Shown here: one piece after another, positions 8,898 through 16,272 of the stretch | Layout of the letters: each line of letters starts with the position of its first letter | Position numbering within the stretch: position 1 is the stretch's first letter | From: Acidobacteriota bacterium | Lineage (GTDB): Bacteria > Acidobacteriota > Blastocatellia > Pyrinomonadales > Pyrinomonadaceae | Assembly (NCBI GenBank): GCA_016700175.1 | Contig: CP065003.1 | Span: forward strand, 1,436,001 to 1,500,000 | Length of the DNA: 64,000 nucleotides | Direction: 5' to 3' | Made by a program: the position numbers and the translations under genes | Notes under the pieces: model-generated | Told to the model about the DNA's origin: nothing | Databases searched by the model: none | What the model saw: only the letters and a program-made list of their open reading frames with translations

Positions 8898-9016
8898 CGC
8901 GTTTAAACGTTTTTTGGCATCCCGCCTGATACAACCCAAAGCATTTAGATTCAAGGAGATGGGGCCGCTTTAACAAAGCAGGGCTCGTCAACCGCAGACG
9001 TCATTCGCTTATTGAT

Positions 9017-10057
9017 ATGAAAGCCTTGATCCTGGCAGGGGGCAAAGGAACGCGGCTTCGGCCGCTTACCGTCTATACTCCCAAGCCCATCGTTCCTGTC
9101 CTCAACAGGCCTTTTTTGGAGTACCAGATCGAGATACTCAAGAGGGCCGGCATCGAGGACATCACCCTCTCCCTCAGTTATCAGCCTGACAAGATCGAAC
9201 ACGTTCTGGGATTCGGTGAGCAATTGGGCGTAAGCCTGCACTACGTCACCGAATCACAGCCGATGGGAACAGGGGGCGCGTACAAGCTGGCGGCAAAGGA
9301 CTTCGAGGAACCCACGATCGTTCTGAACGGGGACGTTCTCACGGACCTGATCGTCGCCAAGCTGATCAAGCGCCATCAGAGATCCGGCGCAAAGGCCACG
9401 ATCGTGCTCGCTCCCGTCGAAGATCCTAGCCTCTACGGGCTTGTCGAGACCGATCAAGACGGAAACGTGCGGGCCTTCAAGGAAAAACCCAAAGCGGACG
9501 CAGTTGAAGACAGCGGGCCGAGCCTTATCAACGCGGGGATCTATGTCCTGGAGCGGGAGATCCTCGACCTGATCCCCGAAAACGAGAACTACTCTTTCGA
9601 ATACAATGTCTTCCCGGAGATCCTGAATAGAGGGATCTCTTTCGGCGCCTTCGTTTTGGAGAACGAATACTGGCGCGACATAGGAACGCCGGAAACCTAT
9701 CTGCAAGCTCATATGGACTTCATTAGCGGCAAAGTCCGGCATTTTCCGATCGACCGGGAAGAGGAATTCGACCGCGCGACGTCAACGTTTATCGACAGGA
9801 ATTCCGTTATCGACGCGGAGTGCGTCATCAAGCCAAATGTGACGATAACGAATTCCGTGCTGGGAAAGGGCGTAGTAGTCGAGGAACATTCGATGATAGA
9901 GAATTCCGTGATCTGGTCGCATTCGAGGATCTCGAACTCGGCGAAGATCAGCGGGGCCATTCTGGCCAGGAGCTGCTACGTAGGAAAGAACTGCGTGATA
10001 ACGCCCGGTGCCGTGCTCGGGAACAAATCGACGCTCACCGATTACACGAAGATCTGA
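9017..10057 (+). CDS. Sugar-nucleotide pyrophosphorylase (mannose-1-P guanylyltransferase/glucose-1-P transferase-like)
   Basis: Makes an NDP-sugar from a sugar 1-phosphate and NTP for polysaccharide synthesis. The N-terminal nucleotidyltransferase domain has the signature LAGGKGTRLRPLT at residues 6-18, then PKPIVPVLNRP, MGTGGAY and NGDVL (metal-binding Asp), and FEYNVFPE/WRDIGTPETY. From about residue 255 the sequence becomes hexapeptide-like (VIDAECVIKPNVTI, NSVLGKGVVVEEHS), a left-handed beta-helix. This architecture fits the GDP-mannose pyrophosphorylase family, but the nucleotide and sugar cannot be fixed from sequence alone. It is followed 7 bases later by mutM. Confidence 0.85.
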   Translation: MKALILAGGKGTRLRPLTVYTPKPIVPVLNRPFLEYQIEILKRAGIEDITLSLSYQPDKIEHVLGFGEQLGVSLHYVTESQPMGTGGAYKLAAKDFEEPTIVLNGDVLTDLIVAKLIKRHQRSGAKATIVLAPVEDPSLYGLVETDQDGNVRAFKEKPKADAVEDSGPSLINAGIYVLEREILDLIPENENYSFEYNVFPEILNRGISFGAFVLENEYWRDIGTPETYLQAHMDFISGKVRHFPIDREEEFDRATSTFIDRNSVIDAECVIKPNVTITNSVLGKGVVVEEHSMIENSVIWSHSRISNSAKISGAILARSCYVGKNCVITPGAVLGNKSTLTDYTKI

Positions 10058-10064
10058 ATCCGCA

Positions 10065-10898
10065 ATGCCTGAACTCCCCGAAGTGGAGATCGTCGCTCGC
10101 TCGCTCTCCGAGCTCGTAGCCGGAAGAAAGATTGCGGCCGCAACTCTCCACCGCGAAAAACTTGCTCCCGCGTTCCCGCCGGTTTCGTTCGCCGAAAAGC
10201 TGTCTGGAAGGACGATCGAAACGATCGGCCGACGCGGTAAACACATCCTGCTGGGACTCTCCGGCGGTACGACGCTGATCGTCCATCTGCGTATGAGCGG
10301 GAGATTCTCCCTCTTGGGAGCCGACGAGTTAAATCCGAAATTCACGCACGCCGAGTTCTTCTTCCGCGACGATGAGCGGCTCGTCTTCGAAGACCAGAGG
10401 CACTTCGGTTACATGAACATCGCTGAGACGGCTCGGGTCCACGAAACTCCCGAGATCAGCAAGCTCGCCCCCGAACCGTTTTCCGAGAAATTCTCGGCCG
10501 AGTATCTGAAAAGGGTCCTCAATCGCACGAAACGACCGGTCAAGGACGTGCTCCTCGACCAGACGAGGGTCTGCGGGCTCGGGAACATATATGCCGCGGA
10601 ATCAATGTTCCTCGCCAGAGTGAACCCAGAAATGCCCGCAAACCGCGTGTCCTCGATCAAAGCCGGACGGCTGCACACTGCGATCAGACACGTCCTTGCC
10701 GAATCGATCGAAGCGGGACTTGCCGCAAGGCTCGACCGATCGGACATAGAGAACCGCTATTTCAACGGCAGCAGCAATGGCGGATGGCTCGTCTACAGCC
10801 GCGAAGGGGAACCCTGTGTGAACTGCGGCCGAAAGCTCAGGAGGATCAGGCAATCAGGGCGCTCTACGGTGTTCTGCCCCGGCTGCCAAAGGAAATGA
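10065..10898 (+). CDS. mutM: Formamidopyrimidine-DNA glycosylase (MutM/Fpg)
   Basis: Removes 8-oxoguanine and formamidopyrimidines from DNA and nicks the abasic site. After Met removal the N-terminus is PELPEVE, giving the catalytic Pro and Glu. Further motifs: HLRMSGRF, GLGNIYAAE (helix-two-turn-helix), and the C-terminal zinc finger CVNCGRKL...FCPGCQRK with four Cys. An earlier in-frame start overlaps the preceding gene, but only the ATG at 10065 gives the required N-terminal Pro. Length 277 residues is normal. Confidence 0.96.
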   Translation: MPELPEVEIVARSLSELVAGRKIAAATLHREKLAPAFPPVSFAEKLSGRTIETIGRRGKHILLGLSGGTTLIVHLRMSGRFSLLGADELNPKFTHAEFFFRDDERLVFEDQRHFGYMNIAETARVHETPEISKLAPEPFSEKFSAEYLKRVLNRTKRPVKDVLLDQTRVCGLGNIYAAESMFLARVNPEMPANRVSSIKAGRLHTAIRHVLAESIEAGLAARLDRSDIENRYFNGSSNGGWLVYSREGEPCVNCGRKLRRIRQSGRSTVFCPGCQRK

Positions 10899-10913
10899 GG
10901 AAGAAAGTGCGAT

Positions 10914-10942
10914 TTGACACTTTTCCTGTCGAAGCGCATTAT
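10914..10942 (+). promoter_or_regulatory. Candidate promoter before the methionine-synthesis gene
   Basis: TTGACA at 10914-10919, a 17-base spacer, and CATTAT at 10937-10942. Downstream lies a roughly 150-base leader with several inverted repeats before the coding start at 11095. Confidence 0.45.
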
Positions 10943-11021
10943 TACGTTTACTTTCGTGGTGAGTTACAGCGACTTGCGACCACGTAAAACAAACCGCTAA
11001 ACAGCTAACGGGTTATCCGGA

Positions 11022-11057
11022 AAAAGCCTTGTGTTGTTTAGCACAAGGCTTTTCGGT
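11022..11057 (+). terminator. Terminator-like hairpin in the leader of the methyltransferase/MTHFR gene
   Basis: A perfect 12-bp stem AAAAGCCTTGTG (11022-11033) and CACAAGGCTTTT (11042-11053) with an 8-base loop, followed by CGGTTTT. It lies after the candidate promoter at 10914-10942 and before the start codon, so it could be either the mutM terminator or an attenuator. Two further pairings exist just upstream: CGTGGT with ACCACG (about 10954-10984) and AACCG with CGGGTT (about 10991-11015). Confidence 0.6.
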
Positions 11058-11094
11058 TTTCCGGGAGGTCCACGCCTGGACGGCGAGCAGAAGT

Positions 11095-12999
11095 ATGAAG
11101 AACTTCAGAGAGCTTTTGGAATCAGACAGCGTTTACGTCTTCGACGGCGCGATCGGAACGCGGTTCTATGACAAGGGAATCTACATCAACCGCAGTTATG
11201 ACGAGCTGAACCTGACTTCGCCCGACCTTGTGCGCGAGGTTCACGAAGAGTATGTCAAGAGCGGCGCGGACATCATCGAGACCAACACCTTTGGCGCGAC
11301 CCGCCACAAGCTGAAACAGTACGGTCTTGAGGGCAAGCTTCGCGAGATCAATATCAAAGGGGCCCAGCACGCCCGCGCCGCGGCGGGAGAAAAAGTGTTC
11401 GTCGCGGGAGCGGTCGGGCCGCTCGACCTCAGGATCGAGCCTTACGGCCCGACATCTCTCGAAGAAGCGAAGGAGATGTTCGCGGAACAGGCTTCGGCGT
11501 TGCACGAAGGCGGCGTGGATCTTTTCGTTTTGGAAACCTTTGCCGACCTGGCCGAGATCCGACAGGCGATCGAAGGCGTGAGGAGCGTCTGCGAACTTCC
11601 GATCGTGGCGCAGGTGCAGATCCAGACCGACGGAAAGACAGTATTCGGTGCGACAGCGGAAATGATCGCCGCGCGACTCGACGAATGGGGCGCGGACGTG
11701 ATCGGCATCAACTGCGGCGTGGGCCCGACGCACGTGCTCCGCGCGCTCGAGGACATGCGCGCCGTCACCAGCAAGAAGCTCTCTGCACAGCCCAACGCGG
11801 GTCTTCCGCGCGACGTGCAGGGCCGCCAATTCTATATGTGCTCGCCCGAGTACATGTCGAAGTTCGCGAAGAGGTTCATCAAGGCGGGAGCGAGTTTCAT
11901 AGGCGGATGCTGCGGGACGACACCGAAGCACATACGCCTGATCGTCGACTCCGTCCGGGCGATCAGTCCTCGCAGTTCCCGGATCGAGGTCCGCGACGAC
12001 GCTCCATCGAAAAAACCTGTCGAGCTCGCCGAGGTCGAACCCGTATCCCCGCTCGAACGCTCGAACTGGTCCCGGAAGATCGCCCGCGGCGAGTTTGTTA
12101 CGTCCGTGGAAGTGCTTCCTCCGAAGGGAGTTACGGCCGCAAAAACGCTCGCTTCGATCGGAATTCTGAAGGATGCCGGAGTCGATGCGGTCAACATCCC
12201 CGACGGGCCCAGGGCGCAGACAAGGATGTCCGCACAGGCGACCGCGATCCTCGTCGAACGCGAGGTCGGTATCGAGGCTGTGCTTCATTATTGCTGCCGC
12301 GACCGAAACCTGCTCGGGATGATGTCGGACCTTCTCGGCGCGGCCGCGCTGGGTCTCCACAACCTTCTGATAATCACCGGCGATCCGCCGAAGATGGGTC
12401 CGTACCCCGACGCGACCGCCGTTTTCGACATCGATTCGATCGGGCTGACCAACATGGTCAACAAGCTCAACCACGGGCTGGACCTGGGCAACAACCCGAT
12501 CGGCGAGCCGACCGCGTTTTCGATCGGAGTCGGCGTGAATCCGGGCGCGATCAATCTCGATGAAGAGATCAAACGTTTCGAATGGAAGGTCGAGGCGGGA
12601 GCCGAGTACGCGATCACCCAGCCGGTTTACGATACGGAACAGCTGCACGAATTCCTGGACCGGATCGGGCACGTGCGCATACCGATCGTCGCGGGCATCT
12701 TTCCGCTGGTGAGTTCGCGCAACGCTGAATTCATGCACAACGAGGTTCCGGGCGTTCGCGTCACTCAGGACATCCTCGAACGAATGAGAAAGGCCTCTGA
12801 CAAGAGCAAGGAGCACGCGCGCGAGGAAGGCCTCGCGATCGCGAGGGAATCGCTTGAAGAGATCAAGGACGTTATCCAGGGCGTTCAGGTTTCGGCGCCG
12901 TTCGGAAACGTGAAGTACGCGCTGAAGGTGTTCGACGTGCTCAGCACCTTTTCGAAAGGAAGAAAGGTATCGACGACCGCCGCCGGAGTTGAAGAATGA
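11095..12999 (+). CDS. Bifunctional homocysteine S-methyltransferase / methylenetetrahydrofolate reductase
   Basis: The N-terminal ~290 residues are a zinc-dependent homocysteine S-methyltransferase domain: start FDGAIGTRFYDKG, NTFGATRHKL, zinc Cys in GINCGVGP and the paired Cys in GGCCGTTPKHI. The C-terminal ~300 residues are a 5,10-methylenetetrahydrofolate reductase barrel starting at TSVEVLPPKG and containing LIITGDPPK and ITQPVYDTEQ. The same fusion is known in Firmicutes (YitJ type). It supplies methyl groups from folate for methionine. ATG 11095 is preferred because the upstream frame runs through the leader hairpin. It overlaps the next gene by ATGA. Confidence 0.93.
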   Translation: MKNFRELLESDSVYVFDGAIGTRFYDKGIYINRSYDELNLTSPDLVREVHEEYVKSGADIIETNTFGATRHKLKQYGLEGKLREINIKGAQHARAAAGEKVFVAGAVGPLDLRIEPYGPTSLEEAKEMFAEQASALHEGGVDLFVLETFADLAEIRQAIEGVRSVCELPIVAQVQIQTDGKTVFGATAEMIAARLDEWGADVIGINCGVGPTHVLRALEDMRAVTSKKLSAQPNAGLPRDVQGRQFYMCSPEYMSKFAKRFIKAGASFIGGCCGTTPKHIRLIVDSVRAISPRSSRIEVRDDAPSKKPVELAEVEPVSPLERSNWSRKIARGEFVTSVEVLPPKGVTAAKTLASIGILKDAGVDAVNIPDGPRAQTRMSAQATAILVEREVGIEAVLHYCCRDRNLLGMMSDLLGAAALGLHNLLIITGDPPKMGPYPDATAVFDIDSIGLTNMVNKLNHGLDLGNNPIGEPTAFSIGVGVNPGAINLDEEIKRFEWKVEAGAEYAITQPVYDTEQLHEFLDRIGHVRIPIVAGIFPLVSSRNAEFMHNEVPGVRVTQDILERMRKASDKSKEHAREEGLAIARESLEEIKDVIQGVQVSAPFGNVKYALKVFDVLSTFSKGRKVSTTAAGVEE

Positions 13000-13424
13000 G
13001 AAAAGCTATCTGTCTGACTACATTGATCTTGTTCGCCGTTGCCGCGGTACTCGCCGGCGAAGGCGAATTCCGGAACTCCAGCGGGAACACGATCGGGGCT
13101 TTGAAATCCGACGGCTCGGTCCGGAACAGTTCCGGAAACACGGTCGGCTACATCAAGAGCAACGGTGACGTGCGGAACGCGAGCGGGAACACGATCGGGA
13201 GCATACGCTCCGACGGCACGATCACGAACAGTTCCGGCAACACGATAGGAAAGGTCGATGATGACGGTACCGTAAGGAACAGCAGCGGCAACACGATCGG
13301 AAAAGTGACCTCGAGCGGCGACGTGAGGAATTCGAGCGGCAACACGATCGGCCGCGCGACGGGCAGCATCACCCAGCGCGAGGCCGCGGCTTTCTTTTTC
13401 TTTTTCTTTACAGACCTGGTTTGA
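12996..13424 (+). CDS. Exported 17-residue-repeat protein (5-fold beta-flower type)
   Basis: 142 residues with a signal peptide (cleavage after VLAGE). The rest is five to six copies of a 17-residue unit of the form RNSSGNTIGxVxSDGxV, so each repeat carries an S/N-G turn and a hydrophobic strand; the DNA shows the matching 51-bp periodicity from about 13065 to 13370. The C-terminus ends in an unusual run of six Phe (AAFFFFFFTDLV). The pattern resembles proteins named 5-fold beta-flower in databases, from memory. Function is unknown. It starts inside the stop of the upstream gene (ATGA), so it is co-translated. Confidence 0.75.
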   Translation: MRKAICLTTLILFAVAAVLAGEGEFRNSSGNTIGALKSDGSVRNSSGNTVGYIKSNGDVRNASGNTIGSIRSDGTITNSSGNTIGKVDDDGTVRNSSGNTIGKVTSSGDVRNSSGNTIGRATGSITQREAAAFFFFFFTDLV

Positions 13425-13440
13425 AGAGTTTCACTCGAAG

Positions 13441-14139
13441 ATGATCAGAGAACTCGCTTATCACGCGACCGATCTGGGCCCGTTAATGCTGCGGGTCCGG
13501 CCCGAGCCCTTGATCGGCGGCAGTGACGTGTTCGAAGTAAAACTCGGCGAGGAATTTCTTATGTCCAGCCTCTTCACTGCCGGCGAAGAGGCGCTCGCCG
13601 ATCTGGGGCTTTCGGGCCTTCAGGGGAAGCTGGATGTTGTCGTCGGAGGGCTCGGCCTCGGCTACACGGCTGCGCGCGCACTCGAGAACAGGAATGTCGC
13701 CTCCCTGCTTGTGATCGAAGCATTCGGTGAAGTGATCGGCTGGCATATGGAAAAACTGGTGCCGGCGGGAGAGAAACTCACCGGTGATCCCCGCTGCCGT
13801 TTCCTGGAGGGTGATTTCTTCCGGCTCGCTAAAACCGGTTTCGATCCCTCGGATCCCCTGCGAAAGTTCGACGCCGTTCTCCTTGATATTGACCACACAC
13901 CTGACCATCACCTCGACCGCAATAATGCCGGATTCTACACTTCGGCAGGTCTGGAGAAACTCAAGAGCCGCATCAAACCCGGCGGAAGGTTCGCGATGTG
14001 GTCCAATGACGAGTCCGACGATGATTTTGTGAACCTACTGAAAACCGTTTTCGGGATCGCCGAAGGCCACAATGTGAAGTTCGCCAATCCTTATACGAAC
14101 GAACTCGCCGTCAACTCGGTTTACGTCGCGACAGTATAG
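13441..14139 (+). CDS. Spermidine-synthase-like SAM-fold protein
   Basis: 232 residues with a Rossmann-like core: GGLGLGYTAARAL (nucleotide/SAM loop, residues ~69-81), VIEAFGEVIGWH (acidic residue after strand 2), FDAVLLDIDHTPDHHL (strand 4) and LKSRIKPGGRFAMWSND (strand 5). The layout matches the polyamine synthase/class I methyltransferase superfamily, but the aminopropyltransferase active-site Asp pair is not certain, so the substrate is unknown. It sits 16 bases after the repeat protein gene, likely the same operon. Confidence 0.75.
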   Translation: MIRELAYHATDLGPLMLRVRPEPLIGGSDVFEVKLGEEFLMSSLFTAGEEALADLGLSGLQGKLDVVVGGLGLGYTAARALENRNVASLLVIEAFGEVIGWHMEKLVPAGEKLTGDPRCRFLEGDFFRLAKTGFDPSDPLRKFDAVLLDIDHTPDHHLDRNNAGFYTSAGLEKLKSRIKPGGRFAMWSNDESDDDFVNLLKTVFGIAEGHNVKFANPYTNELAVNSVYVATV

Positions 14140-14432
14140 GGTGTGACACTACCCGGCTGTCCCTCGCCGGCAGCCGGTAAAACAGTCAGAGAATCCCGAC
14201 ATTCTTGTAATTACCGCAGCGCAAAAGCGTCGAAGCAAACACTCTTCCTGAATCGGACCCTTTTCAGCGGAGGCCTTTGTTGGATCGAAGGTGTATTGAA
14301 ACAGACCGGCTGGGTTACCCATCTGCTCTGTTTCAGACGGTTTCAGAGACTTGATCTCGGGCGAGCTGGCTGGAATCGGAGGCTTGATTATCCGGTTCGC
14401 GATTGCCCGGCAGGTCCGGGGATTTTCGGTAC
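14140..14432. other. Intergenic region, no supported gene
   Basis: About 290 bases. A 97-codon plus-strand frame shows no ribosome site and an implausible composition. There is a short inverted repeat (CCGGCTG / CAGCCGG, about 14153-14176) after the upstream gene that could act as a weak terminator. Confidence 0.35.
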
Positions 14433-14633
14433 TTAAGCCATCCGGCTTAGTCTTGAAACGAAACGGTCAGGTGACGCGTGCGGCGACCTACGCTCATTTC
14501 TCAGCTCGTTGACCCAGTCTGAGATCGTTGAGGCCATCGCGCGTTCTGAGACGACCTCGCACTCGTCCATTGCCGGTTCAGATTCGGCGGGCTTCTGTTT
14601 CTTGCGATTCTTTATAACTCTTACAGTCTTCAT
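14433..14633 (-). CDS. Small basic/acidic protein, unknown
   Basis: A 66-residue frame starting MKTVRVIKNRKKQK, with an acidic centre and an Arg-rich end containing TISDWVNELRNERR, which looks like an amphipathic helix. No strong ribosome site is seen before the ATG. The composition is protein-like, and the basic N-terminus with an ISDWVNEL helix resembles small orphan proteins I associate with this bacterial group, but that is recollection only. No function can be given. Confidence 0.4.
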   Translation of the reverse strand: MKTVRVIKNRKKQKPAESEPAMDECEVVSERAMASTISDWVNELRNERRSPHASPDRFVSRLSRMA

Positions 14634-14995
14634 TGCTTATGCTTATGGTTGATGATTTGCGCCCTTTCGGGTACTCAAAGTTCTCAGTTAGTCGATCGTG
14701 ATCTTTCCGGCGATGGAGCCCATAGACTTCGGACGCCTGCAGTCTGCCCAAAGTCGCAGGATCGAAGCGGGTTTCGATCAAAGGGGGAACTGAATGGACC
14801 GCTCGAATTCTCCGCCTACGTTCAGTGAGCGAACCGTAAGGCTCACCAGAGGCTTCAAGATCGCTTTCAACGGTTTCTTATACTGTCGCGCTCGTATATC
14901 CGTTGGACGCGGGAACTCAAGGATCGAGGAGCTATGCCGCATTTTTGTCCCACGTCACCCCAGCGCACCAACAAAAGCCTGCAAGGTACGTTGGT
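14634..14995. other. Intergenic region, nothing supported
   Basis: About 360 bases with no convincing reading frame on either strand. Long overlapping frames here have stop-free but compositionally random translations. The region is of ordinary GC and may be gene debris. Confidence 0.35.
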
Positions 14996-15226
14996 TCAAT
15001 AGAGCCTTACTTCGTCGCGGACAACTTCGCGCAGAGGAAAGGAACAGATTATCCCCGGTTTGGTCCTGTGGCGGTTTCGCTCAACAGCCGAATGGATCGT
15101 TTTCCGACACACATCCCGGCTTTCCTTCCCTTCAGAGAATTGCCGGACGGCCGGAAGCAGATAAAGTGAGATCCAGGTCCACGCAACGAGCATTGCCGGA
15201 AGGTATAGGTAGTCAGCTATTTCCAT
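14996..15226 (-). CDS. Possible small single-span membrane protein
   Basis: 76 residues from the ATG at 15226, which lies only 4 bases after the STAS gene stop. Residues 6-25 (DYLYLPAMLVAWTWISLYLL) form one hydrophobic span; the rest is basic. The tight spacing suggests co-translation with the STAS gene. There is no homology I recognise and the C-terminal part looks random, so it could be a chance frame. Confidence 0.35.
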   Translation of the reverse strand: MEIADYLYLPAMLVAWTWISLYLLPAVRQFSEGKESRDVCRKTIHSAVERNRHRTKPGIICSFPLREVVRDEVRLY

Positions 15227-15230
15227 TTTG

Positions 15231-15671
15231 CTATACCTGGTCGCCCGCTGGCCTTCCTTCCGGCTCGTCCCCAAACGAATCTCCTGCGGCAGCAGCGACT
15301 GAAACCGCATCGGCTTTCGTTATGTTTAGACCAAAACTTCTGACAGCCTCGCCTTCATCTTCGAACACCTCAAAGACCGTGAGCAGTTTGGTCATCACCA
15401 TCAGCTCGACGACGCTCTCATTCAGATTCAGGAGCTTCAACTTCCCGCCGTTCTTTTCCAGGGTGACGAAGCCTGCGATCAACTCTCCAAGTCCGCTTGA
15501 GTCGATACGGCCTATCTTTTCAAGATTAGCAACGACAGCCAGCCTCCCCTCACCTACGAGGGCCTTCAATGCTTGCCGAAACTTTACGATGTCCGCACCG
15601 GCTCTCATCCTGCCGGAGAGATCCAAAATCGTGACTTCGTTGTCGCGCCGGAGCGCTATCTCAAGATTCAT
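15231..15671 (-). CDS. STAS-domain anti-sigma-factor antagonist
   Basis: A SpoIIAA-type STAS protein of 146 residues: N-terminal strand NEVTILDLSGRM, central KIGRIDSSGLGELI with the likely phospho-acceptor Ser58 in DSSG, and KLKLLNLNESVVELM further on. In this family an anti-sigma kinase phosphorylates the Ser and the unphosphorylated form sequesters that kinase, releasing a sigma factor. A longer frame exists, but ATG 15671 starts exactly at the domain. No kinase gene lies nearby. The C-terminal ~30 residues (Ala/Gly/Asp-rich) are outside the domain. Confidence 0.85.
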   Translation of the reverse strand: MNLEIALRRDNEVTILDLSGRMRAGADIVKFRQALKALVGEGRLAVVANLEKIGRIDSSGLGELIAGFVTLEKNGGKLKLLNLNESVVELMVMTKLLTVFEVFEDEGEAVRSFGLNITKADAVSVAAAAGDSFGDEPEGRPAGDQV

Positions 15672-15863
15672 AATGTTTACCGGATCCCGAACCAGCGACC
15701 TTCCGTCGTCGCGCCGGAAGACCGGACGAACTCGCGGGGAAGACAACTATCGGAGTGTCTAAACCTCTTTAGGTGAGCCAATAAATCTCGTGAAGGACTG
15801 GCGGATTCCAGAAACAGCTGAGGAAAGAGATACAAGATTCTTTACAATTCAGACTACGCCTGC

Positions 15864-15909
15864 TTTGACTATATGTCAAACGTGAAATATATTGCGCACA
15901 CGAAATATA
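15864..15909 (+). promoter_or_regulatory. Promoter with palindromic and direct-repeat operators for the HTH gene
   Basis: TTGACT (15865-15870), 17 bases, TATATT (15888-15893) form a good promoter. A perfect palindrome TTTGAC-TATAT-GTCAAA covers 15864-15880 over the -35 box, and two direct GAAATATA copies (15884-15891 and 15902-15909, 18 bases apart) cover the -10 and start region. This layout suggests repression, possibly by the HTH protein encoded 20 bases further on. Confidence 0.6.
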
Positions 15910-15928
15910 CCCCCCGGGAAAGTATTCC

Positions 15929-16174
15929 ATGAGTATAGAAGTCCGCATCAACAAACTTTTGAAGGATAGGAAGCGATCCGCTTATTGGCTGGCGAAGGAG
16001 ACCGGTATCAGCTATACCACGATCTGGCGGCTTGGAAAGGGGGACGCTCTCGGAATAAATTTCGCGACTCTCGAGAAGATATGCCGGGCACTAAATTGCA
16101 ATCCGGGCGAACTGCTTGCGATCGCCGTCAGGAAGAAGAAAAGCGGCGATGTCCGAGACAAGGCTTCACTCTGA
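15929..16174 (+). CDS. Small XRE/Cro-family HTH regulator
   Basis: 81 residues. Residues 4-66 form a Cro/C1-type helix-turn-helix: INKLLKDRKRSAYWLAKETG, recognition region ISYTTIWRLGKGD, then TLEKICRALNCNPGELL. This matches the short HTH_26-like regulators that consist of the DNA-binding domain only. The tail is short and basic. The promoter in front has several operator-like repeats, so autoregulation is likely. It is divergent from the STAS gene and has no toxin-like partner downstream. Confidence 0.88.
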   Translation: MSIEVRINKLLKDRKRSAYWLAKETGISYTTIWRLGKGDALGINFATLEKICRALNCNPGELLAIAVRKKKSGDVRDKASL

Positions 16175-16272
16175 CAGGAAGTTGCGGGCCTCGGAGGGAG
16201 GGCGCCTCCACACCCGCGTTTCTCGTTCTGAAGATCGCTCGAGCCGTCCCGTAAAACAGACGTGGGTCCTGT

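Noticed and set aside
11122..12816. 564-codon minus-strand open frame
   Set aside because: Antisense shadow of the methyltransferase/MTHFR gene; composition is His/Arg/Asp-rich and has no motif.
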